Part shown: positions 55,436 through 64,000 of the stretch, piece by piece | How positions within the stretch are numbered: the first letter of the stretch is position 1 | How the letters are laid out: every line of letters starts with the position of its first letter | Notes under the pieces: generated by a model | Told to the model about the DNA's origin: nothing | What the model saw: the letters and a program-made list of their open reading frames with translations, nothing else | The model's database searches: none | Program-made: the position numbers and the translations under genes | Source of the DNA: Hibiscus mutabilis | Lineage: Eukaryota; Streptophyta; Magnoliopsida; Malvales; Malvaceae | NCBI GenBank assembly: GCA_019671005.1 | Contig: CM033718.1 | Coordinates: forward strand, 31,760,508 to 31,824,507 | Reading direction: 5' to 3' | DNA length: 64,000 bases

Positions 55436-57550
55436 TAGACTTCCTATCAATTTCATTTCAAGAAAAACCAATCTATTATTTCATTCAATTCGAGTACATT
55501 CAAAACATTATCCTTGGATGAGCTTAAATCGAGTACTTTCTAGGGACATATAGTCTAAACTTAATCAAGGGACCAATATCCAATCATACATCAAGGGAAT
55601 CTAGTCCAATTTTTCATTACAAGATACCAAGATTCGTTATCAAGAATATTAAGTTTATCTTGAGCCTTGATTGACAAGTTACTAGACACAAGAATCCATA
55701 ATAAGTGTAACAACCACAAGGGTACACGTAGTACCCGAACAATGGTACACAAAGTAACGAATCTATTTCATTATTGAACAAGGGTACCAATCAGACCAAT
55801 AGATCACTTGATCTAAAACAACAAGGGACCATAGTACAAACTAGCGAGCTCGACGGACTCTATGGCATGCCAATTGTGTCTAAAATAACTCGAATCAAGG
55901 CTCGTATTTATAAGCTTATTTTCTTTTCAATCAAAAGGCGTTAAGTGCCTTTAATCATTAATTTGGTTCATACAAGTCACATTCAAGTCTAGTTTCGAAT
56001 TAACTGGAAAAGTGTAACATGAATAAGTAACTTAGCTAGCTTAAGCTTACCTCAAGATACTTACCTCAATAGCATTCACTCAAACCTTCATCAAGTCAAT
56101 TTGCACATACACTAACCTTATTCGAAAGTCATTATTTAACCAAAAAATGGAACAGTCACAAGCTTATCTTTAATCTAGGTTACACTTACGAAAATTTCCA
56201 ATTTAGTGATGCTCCCTTATCTCGATTCTCTTCTTCCAATCATTATTTTGTTCAATAATAGCCATCTTCCCCTCCGTATCCTCTTGATCTTCTAACATAT
56301 AATCACATGAATTAATCAACTTTATTTATAATTCTATTAAGATTCAAATTAGGGACTAAACACCCTTTTTAGTAGCCTTCCAATTATACAAGCACAATCA
56401 TGGAAATAAAGCATTTCAAAAACTACATTTTGACTAGCAAAGTCTTACATTCTTATAATCATTAAACCTATTCAATTTTACTGAGCATTTAACTAAAACA
56501 AGGCAGTCATTCCTCTATCATTAAAATAGTTCTATTTCTTCAATTGTATCCATAAATCAATTCGATTAATGTCTTTATAAATTAGCCTTACTTAACAATC
56601 CATTGGTACACTATTATATCATAATTTCACCTTGATATTATCAGGTATTCAAACTAAAATAGGGCAGTCCCCAATACTGCTCAAAAATCTGGACCAACAC
56701 AGTCCTTAAACACCAATTTATCACTAACATTGATCAATGGTTCAAAGCACCCAAAAACAGTCTTGGTGCTTACTCTAAATAATAGGGCAATCTCATTGGA
56801 ATCTAATATATATTTCATGATCACTCAACTTCTTTTATGTGCTTATATATTCATTTTCAAGCCTCACTTCTACATGTTTAATCATGAAATCGAACAGTTT
56901 GAGGTTTAAAATCAAGCAGTCCATAATTTGAGTCTAATACATTCTCACATTTAAATCGATGCATGTTCGTCAATCTAAGAATCTATATACACACGTCGAA
57001 TATATCAAGCCTTCAATCTTTCCATTCAATTCACTTCCCAAAAGAAATCTAACATCAAATTCAATTTCATTCCAAGACCAACTATATGATATTCTCAATC
57101 TAACCAAACCACAATTAATCATTCATTCAACCATTACACATACAAGAAGCAAGGAAGAACATTACCTTCTTAGCATGAAAATTTCAAGCTAGCATTCAAA
57201 TTCCCTTCTAACCGATGGTTGATTCTACCCCAACTACAACAATTTCTCTCATAAACTCTCTCTCACATTCTAACTAGCATGTCGGTGGAAGTGAATGAAT
57301 GAAGAAGATGGTTTAACTCCTTGACCGAATTCTCAAGGGGACACATAAGCATAGTCCTTAGTTTTCTATGTTATTTACATGCAAGATCATATAAAAATTA
57401 AAAGTACATTGTGGTCCATTCAAAAGTGGCCACCCGATTACATCATAATTCCATTTTGGGCCCTTATAAAATTTCTTACTAACTTAAAGGTAAGGCTTCA
57501 ACTTAATTCTAATTTTTAATTTCTTTTAGGCCCCTATTTAGGATGTTACA
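55436..57550 (-). repeat. Element E 3' LTR, right segment
   Basis: Continues from 43153 after the 12.3-kb insertion. A diverged module is at 55690-55880, with GGTACACGTAGTACC repeats in place of TGTCGCC boxes and a retained GACTCTATGGCATGCC. Ends CTATTTAGGATGTTACA at the PPT. No gene is seen. Confidence 0.75.
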
Positions 57551-57575
57551 AATCCCTCTCCCTTAAAGAAATTTG
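57551..57575 (-). other. Polypurine tract of element E
   Basis: The minus strand reads TTTCTTTAAGGGAGAGGGATT directly upstream of the LTR start TGTAACATCC. Confidence 0.65.
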
Positions 57576-59125
57576 TCCTCGAATTTACGTGGAGGAAACA
57601 TATGAGGATATTGGTCTCTCATTAGTGATTCAAGTTCCCAAGTGGCTTCATTACTCTTGCGATTCTTCCACAAAACTTTAAACAGATTTGTTTCGAAGTC
57701 ACTTAATTTCACGATCTAGAATCTGAACTGGTTCCTCTTCGTAAGTTAGATTGGGATCAAGCTCCATGTCTTCAGGCTCAAGAATATGGGAGGGGTCAGA
57801 TCTATATATACGAAGCATAGATACATGGAAGATGTTGTGAACCTTATCAAACTTGCTTGGAAGAGCCAATTTATATGCCATCGGGCCAACTCATTCTACA
57901 ACTTCAAAAGGTCTGATAGATCAAGGGCTAAGCTTCCCCCTTTTTCCGAATCTGAAGACTTTCTTCCATGGTGACACCTTCAAAAATACTTGATAGCCTA
58001 CCTCATAATGAATTTCTCTCCTTTTTCTATCAGCATAGGCTTTTTGTCTATCAAAAGCTTCTTTGAGTCTATTATGAATAATTTGAATTTGCTCCTCAAT
58101 TTCTTTTAGCAAATCTGGTCCCAGCACCTTATTTTCTCCTAGTTCTGACCAGCACAAAGGTGTTCTACATTTTCTACCGTAAAGAGCTTCAAATGGAGCC
58201 ATCCGGATAGAGGTTTGATAGTTGTTATTGTAAGCAAATTCTGCTAGAGGTAAGGATTTCTCCCAGACTTTCCCAAAATCAACTATGCAAGCCCGTAACA
58301 TATCTTCTAGAGTTTGAATCACCCTTTCAAGCTGACCATCGGATTGGGGATGAAAGGTTGTACTTATATTTGTTTTTGATCCCATGGCTCTCTATAAGCT
58401 TTCCTGAACTTGGAAGTGAATCGAGAGTCTCTATCAGAAATTATGGAAACCGGGACACCATGCAAATGAATTATCTCCTTAATGTAGATCTTTGCTAAAT
58501 GCTCCAAACTTAGAGTCAGTCAAATAGGCAAGAAATGGGCAGATTTGGTCAGCCTGTCAACTATTACCCACACTGCATCATTCTTTATTGGTGTTAAAGG
58601 TAATCCACTGACAAAATCCATTGTAATTTGTTCCCAATTCCATTTGGGGAGTTCGATCGGTTGCAAGAGTCCTGTAGGGACATGGTGTTCAGTTTAATTC
58701 TTTGGCAATTTAAACATCAGGAAACAAAACCAACAATAGCTGACTTCATTCCTGACCACCAGTACAATTCTTTCAGGTCTTTGTACATCTTAACCGACCT
58801 GGGATGGATTGAAAAAGGACTTTGATGAGCTTCGGTTAACACCTCTCTTCTCAAATCTTCATCATTCGGTATACAAACCCGATATCTAAAGTAAAGTAAT
58901 ACATTCAACTTTAGGGTAAAGTCAGAGTTGGGTCCGGCTTTCATGCTACTTAGGATTCTCTGAAGCTCGGGATTAGACTGTTGTAAAGTCTTGATTCTAG
59001 TCATTAGATCAGACTTAATTTGAATCTCAGATAGAAGCTTTTGGTTCTTTTAAAGTCTAAAGTGAGCATTGATGGCAACCGAGGCTACAAGACAATACAT
59101 CAAGATGGTTATTAACATGTAAGAT
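57576..59125 (-). pseudogene. Element E pol: integrase and chromodomain (broken)
   Basis: Minus-strand blocks: HHCC region (59004-58717: CIPNDEDLRREVLTEAHQSP, KMYKDLKELYWWSGMKSAIV), core with first Asp (ITMDFVSGLP, ~58600-58640) and second Asp (ISDRDSRF, ~58420), and the third residue Glu (HPQSDGQLERVIQ, 58385 onward). The rest of integrase runs to 57921 (VGYQVFLKVSPWKKVFRFGKRGKLSP), a stop follows, then the C-terminal domain at 57881-57699 (FHVSMLRIYRSDPSH) and a chromodomain remnant with a stop after LDREIK and a short deletion in the NKS-IPL segment. All three catalytic acids are present, so E has the least damaged integrase core, although stops and shifts divide it. The right end is cut by the plus-strand LTR at 59126. 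Confidence 0.85.
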
Positions 59126-59345
59126 CGTAACATCCCAAGATACAACTTGGAAGAATAGATAGTTTTAAATCAAGAGATTAGATTAATTAGAATATTTTTC
59201 TAAATGAATATGTGAGTAATGGACTAAATTGAAGGAAGAGACTAATTAGGGGATAAATCTTAAAAGGGACTAAAATCTTAAGTTAGTAAAACTTAGATAT
59301 TGCATGTTAAACTCATAAGAGTTTTGGGACATTCCACATGTCCTC

Positions 59346-59352
59346 TATATAG
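59346..59352 (+). promoter_or_regulatory. TATA-like box of the plus-strand LTR
   Basis: TCCTCTATATAGATCGGTC lies about 220 bp inside the LTR, in the expected sense direction, followed by a short leader-like sequence. Typical U3 promoter position for a long plant LTR; inferred from sequence only. Confidence 0.45.
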
Positions 59353-61637
59353 ATCGGTCAAGAGCTTAAAGGAAGAGTTTTTATTCTTCCCCAAATATTA
59401 AACCGATAGTTCTTAGTTAGAGAACAAGGAGTGGGAGAAACCTTTGCATGGTGATAACTCGGCCATTGATGATAGATTTTCATTGAGCTTTGAATTTGTT
59501 AGATGATCTAAGTAAGGTAAATTACATTTGTTTTAAACTTGTTTGACTGATTGCTAGATTATATATGAGACATTGATTGAATTTGGTTATGGTTTCATGA
59601 ATTGTTGTAATTGCGGAAGCTTTGTAGTTTAGATGATTCAATTGAGATAAGGTTAGATCGATTGCTCCCTTTAAATGAGTTGTTTTAAATTTTGTTATAA
59701 GTTTGTGTCAATAAATTGAGTATTTAGATATGTATATGAATTGTTACAAAAAATTTTGAATTTATATAGAACAAACATGGATTGTTGTCACCTAAAAGAT
59801 GCATAATTGTTTGAATGGATTAGGACCATTTCTAAAGAAAAATTCGACTAAAATTACCTTTATAAAATGTCCATTTGGAATTGATTAAGGGGTTGATCTG
59901 TGTATATCACAAATATTGTATAAATACCTAGTTGGTATTGCTCAAAATGATAAACTTGAACTTGGTTATGTGCATATTTAATAACTAAGGGTTATTCTAT
60001 TTTAGCAGTAAATTCAGGGCTTTTTAGAGCTTATAATGGACTGCTCTTTTATGTATTGGAGTGGTATGATATTGTAGTGTGAAAATGGTGAGTTAGGATG
60101 TGTTAGGAAGATTTAAAACTGGTTCCAGGCTGTCTAAGTTAATTAAATTATGCTGAAACTGCCTCATTGTGATTGTAGGAAACATTAAAGGATTTGTTTC
60201 TATAAATTTATTTGGACTGTTTTAAAGTTAAGTAAAAACAAGGCAAAGGTTAAATTGTGTTTTAAGATGGCTGTTTTGCTTAATAAGAAAGAAATGTGGA
60301 CTGCTTTTGAATTGCAATTGTGCATACCTATTAAACTGAGCAGTTTCGGATAATTAATAAAGTATATAATTGTTCCAAGCTTGTGTATACGTATTTCTAA
60401 ATTTTTTTTGAAACTGCTTTGTTTGAAGTCAAAGGTATGAAGGTTTGTCTAGGGCATGTATGTATGTGAACATATACATAGGTTGTGTGTTGTTTGAGTG
60501 TGAATTGGTGTAATTATGAAATGTTGACTGGCTTTGTTTTAAAACAAGTCTTACGGGGCTGTTATGGATATATATATACACGTAAGTATTGAATTGTCTT
60601 GGTGTACATTGGTGCACATATGAAATATGGATTGATTTAAACTTGAATGGAAGTATGTACAACATGATGGATTGTCTAGCAAATAAAGAATATAAAGAAA
60701 CTGTTTTGCACTAAACAAACTAGATTGACATTGATGTTGTGTTAATTAAATTTGAATTTATATTATGTTTAGGATGAAGATTATAACAAGAGAACTAGGA
60801 AGGTGAGAAAGTGAAGTGTGGATTCAGGTATCCTTTAACTTCAGGATAAAAAGGTGAGTGTAGTTTGATGCCTTGGGATAGATTGAAACTATCCCGATTA
60901 CTATTTAATTGACATGAATTACATGCTGAGTTTGATAACCTAAGTGATGTGGAGTTTCTAAGCTTGATGGTAAGGTAAGTACTTTTAAAAGTACATAGTG
61001 TTATAAAGTTTAGTAGATGATTGAGAAATAAGTGAATATACCTGATTGATGTGAGATTTGATTATTGGAATGTAAATTTCTTATATTGGAGTGTGATTGA
61101 TTAGCGCAAGAAAGGCTCGCTAATTTAAAAGTAATTATGATTAAAATAGCTGATAAACCAAAAGGTGTTGATACATGTATTTAATTACAAAGCCTTATGA
61201 ATGGTATAATATGAAGCAAAACTTTAATAATGATATGATGTAGATGGTTCGAATGACCTTCATGAATGAAAGGATTAAATGTGAATGTGATGTTACAATT
61301 GAATTGTTAATGTCACACTACAAGTTAGTTATAAAGATGAAATGGATCGAATTGTGTTTAAAATGAGCTTGTATACTTGAAATCTATGAAAAGCTATTGA
61401 TTCATTGCAAAGAATGTGTAAATGATAAGTTTATATGTATATATATATATATTGGCTAAGGGCCTTCAAATACAAGAGTTGAGACTGGGTCTTTATATAT
61501 GAATGATATAACCCTAATGAAGAAAGCGTAATTGCACAATGATGTGCACTTTGTATGGAATTAAGCTCTTGTATATGCATTGAAATGATAGAAATGTTTA
61601 AAGTAAAGCCTAGGTCTCGAGTCAGTCGTAGATATAG

Positions 61638-61800
61638 TTGACATGCCATAGAGTCCATAGAGCTCAGTGTCGGGGTAGACTACGGTCCGGGACAGTGATC
61701 CCTATTTGGCGACAGTAGGAGGGAAGTGGATTGACCGGTACTGCGAGTACCATATGTTATTTCATGGGCGACAGTTGGTTGGGGACTCGTGTACCTAGAC
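61638..61800 (+). repeat. Conserved LTR module (best-preserved copy)
   Basis: In order: GACATGCCATAGAGTCCATA, GTAGACTACGGTCCGGG, CTATTTGGCGACAGTAGGAG, GATTGACCGGTACTGCGAG, GGGCGACAGTTGGTTGGGGA. The same series occurs, in matching orientation to each LTR, at about 5130-5330, 16960-17130, 23490-23680, 31160-31345 and 39145-39330, and in altered form at 1690-1890, 10000-10215 and 55690-55880. Confidence 0.8.
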
Positions 61801-64000
61801 TGGACTTTGATTCACAAGGCTATGATAATGATCAATATAATATAAATGTTATATTACTAAGTAAGAAAGGTACCTTGATTATTAAGATAATGTGCTATGG
61901 TTATAAGTAAATGATAATTTATGGAAGTATTCGAAAGATTGAAAATATGACATTAAGGGATCAAGAAGCTTTAAATTGAAATGGAAAGAAATGATGGTAA
62001 CTTGCTAGTTAAGGAATGTATTTTTCTTATACATCTTAATTGATCTTCATTGGAGGGAGGTTTATTCCCATATATATATATATGGTTGCTTAGCAATGGA
62101 AATTACGTAATTATTAATTATGGATTGGATGAATCTAAATACTTGGTAGATATTACTTGAATGACATGTTATGCATGAGTATCTAAGTAATTCTATTCAA
62201 TGAGAAATTATGTTAATATAAACCCAAAGCCGAGATAAGATGTTATACCTATGGAACACTATAAAACCAAAAGAAGTACAAGTATTCTTAGTGGATATGC
62301 ATATGAAAGTTGCAAATGGTAGTAGTACTTTGAGATGAGTTATTTACTTGCTTGATTGAGGTTTTGTTACACTTGTTCTTTAATGACTAATGTAATTAAA
62401 ATATAGTTGATACATCGAATATCTCACTATAAGATTGAATGAGTTTGTTTCCATAAAGCATGTAAATACATAGACTAATATAAGAGACCTTGTATATGTT
62501 TCAGTTTTCTTGGGTGTTAAGAAATTAGCACAATGACTTATATGTTTGGTATACGTGAATTAAATGTTTTTGATAAATTCATAGATTTAGATCCATGTCT
62601 TGTTTAGGATCTTGTCTATAAAGTATTAAGTTTAAATAAACAGTATATACATGCTATGAATCAATTTTATGAAATTAATTTGAATGGCAATCAATAGTAA
62701 CTTGAGTGATTATAGTACTCTTCGAGGTGGATGAGTATACTTGGTATTAATACCTAAGCTAGTTATACCATGAGGTATAATTTGTAAAACAAGTTATTAA
62801 TAGTTAAGCCTTGCTTGGTAATTGAAATTACCACTATTACTGAGAAGTCAAGAAACTATAAGTGTTGATAACTAAAATAGAAGAATGGAGTAGAATACTA
62901 TCATGTTTAGATTGGTAATAATTAAAGCGTGGATCTTGTAATCCAAATATATGGGTTAGACTTGACAAATTGTGTGTCAAGAGGTCTTAAACTGAATTAA
63001 GACAGGGTAGAAACTTATGTTTCGAATTAGCTATACTTATAGCATGTTTTGTTATTAACTTCTATATTAAGATGCTATGATAGTATATTAAATAACAAAT
63101 GATTAGGGTTATGAGATGATGTAATATGATAATAAGTAAAGTAAAGGGTCATAAGTCAAAGATTATAAATTTGTAATCCTTGCGTAACAAGGAATTGGTA
63201 CTTGCATATAGGAAGTACTTTTAAGTGGAAATATGGAAGTAGGAGCTAAATTAGTAATCTTAACAATTACTTGCGTTGCAAGCAATAAAGTTATGAAGGT
63301 TAATTTGACAAATAATTTCCTGGTTTTCAAATGGAATAAAATAATGCTTAAATAAGCTCACTTGTTAATATGATTAAGTCATATGTTTCGAATTTAAGAG
63401 ATAGATGATAAGTGATTAAATTTCATGGATAATCTTGATCACCTGATTAGAATGATCACATGTCTATGTGATGCAAAGTAATAAGTCTTACGAGATCAAT
63501 TAATAAACAATTGAGAAGAGTTGATGAAAGAATTAAAGGTTACATTTGAGTATCATATGGATTGGGGGATAAGTAATGCTTATGTAAAATTGTGTGTAAA
63601 AATGCTAGTTAAGACTTACGGTGGAATAAAAGTCGTTACCACTATTCTTTGTCTTAAAGCTTAGAATACCCATTGGTTCATTAAACTTGATTAAAAATTA
63701 AAAATTATGGTTATAAAATAAGTTGGATTTAACATTAGCTCACTAAGCTTTAGCTTACCCTTACTTTCATTACCTTTCAGGATAACAACACGTTCGTTTA
63801 TTCTTCGTGTTTAGAAGAGGTCGCGCTGCAGGAAGTATGTTCATAACTTCATAAGTATTCCTAGGTGGTGGCACATTATTTCTGCACAGGCATTTTACAT
63901 TTATTGAGATCTTTGAATATATGTATTATTACTAAGTAGCTCGAAGGAGCATTCTGTTTTGTGATGGGCCTTTATATTATTTTCTTTGGTTGCTTGCTTA

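Larger units (their letters stand above)
42057..59125 (-). mobile_element. Element E: Ty3/gypsy chromovirus interrupted by two insertions
   Basis: On the minus strand, pol (59125 to 57576), PPT and a 3' LTR that is itself split (55436-57550 and 42057-43153) by the 43154-55430 element. Pol is interrupted at 59125 by a plus-strand LTR running past the window end, so RT, protease, gag and the 5' LTR should lie to the right. The left edge of the LTR is TATAACATCCCC (TG changed to TA). Confidence 0.7.
59126..64000 (+). repeat. Plus-strand Ty3/gypsy LTR, continuing past the window end
   Basis: Starts CGTAACATCCCAAGATACAAC (TG changed to CG), preceded by AAGAT (59121-59125), a candidate target duplication. 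The body reads opposite to the other LTRs: module at 61638-61800, then TTAGCTTACCCTTACTTTC and CTAGGTGGTGGCAC near 63750-63875, the complement of tracts in LTRs C, D and E. At least 4.9 kb long with no coding sequence, so either a solo LTR or the 5' LTR of an element lying to the right. Confidence 0.7.

Overview
The window looks like heterochromatic or gene-poor nuclear DNA from a flowering plant, most likely a eudicot. It is AT-rich, and almost all of it consists of Ty3/gypsy LTR retrotransposons and their remains, inserted into one another. The gag/pol sequences are of two kinds. Elements A-E carry chromodomain-type integrase ends and, where visible, initiator-tRNA-Met primer sites, which suggests Tekay/Del-like chromoviruses with very long LTRs. 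The other kind is a Tat/Ogre-like gag in a large non-autonomous element. General resemblance to Malvaceae (cotton/cacao) repeats makes that family a guess only. No bacterial features, rRNA, tRNA or CRISPR were seen.

Layout, left to right. At 203-274 lies a single 72-bp exon encoding the hinge region of a CBL-interacting protein kinase (CIPK), flanked by intron-like sequence. It is the only host-gene sequence I recognise. About 513-4235 is a reverse-strand LTR remnant. Element A (4236-9660, minus) has a left LTR, a broken pol and a truncated right LTR fragment. Element B (9661-27028, minus) is split twice: a 5.6-kb solo LTR (13939-19546, TSD ATTGG) sits inside its reverse transcriptase, and a 3.85-kb solo LTR in the opposite orientation (21341-25190, TSD AATGT) sits inside its gag. 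C-D (27029-39932, minus) is a head-to-tail pair sharing a central LTR (29879-33075). 39933-42056 is AT-rich sequence with no recognisable element and may be the older target locus.

Element E (minus) has its 3' LTR (42057-43153 plus 55436-57550) split by a 12.3-kb element with intact ends (43154-55430, TSD CATAA). The pol of E (57551-59125) is then cut by a plus-strand LTR (59126 to the window end).

The 43154-55430 element is the most notable object. It has two long LTRs, a clear PBS and PPT, an uninterrupted gag ORF (365 codons), a second gag-like/coiled-coil ORF with two in-frame stops, a ~46-bp tandem array and a ~184-bp higher-order array, but no protease, RT, RNase H or integrase. This is the structure of a TR-GAG type non-autonomous retrotransposon, which would need pol proteins from a relative.

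The chromovirus copies all carry stops, frameshifts and lost catalytic residues, so none looks autonomous. Most LTRs here share one ~170-200-bp module despite divergence elsewhere. Several element boundaries show microhomology or templated insertion. All assignments come from reading motifs by eye; no database search was possible.
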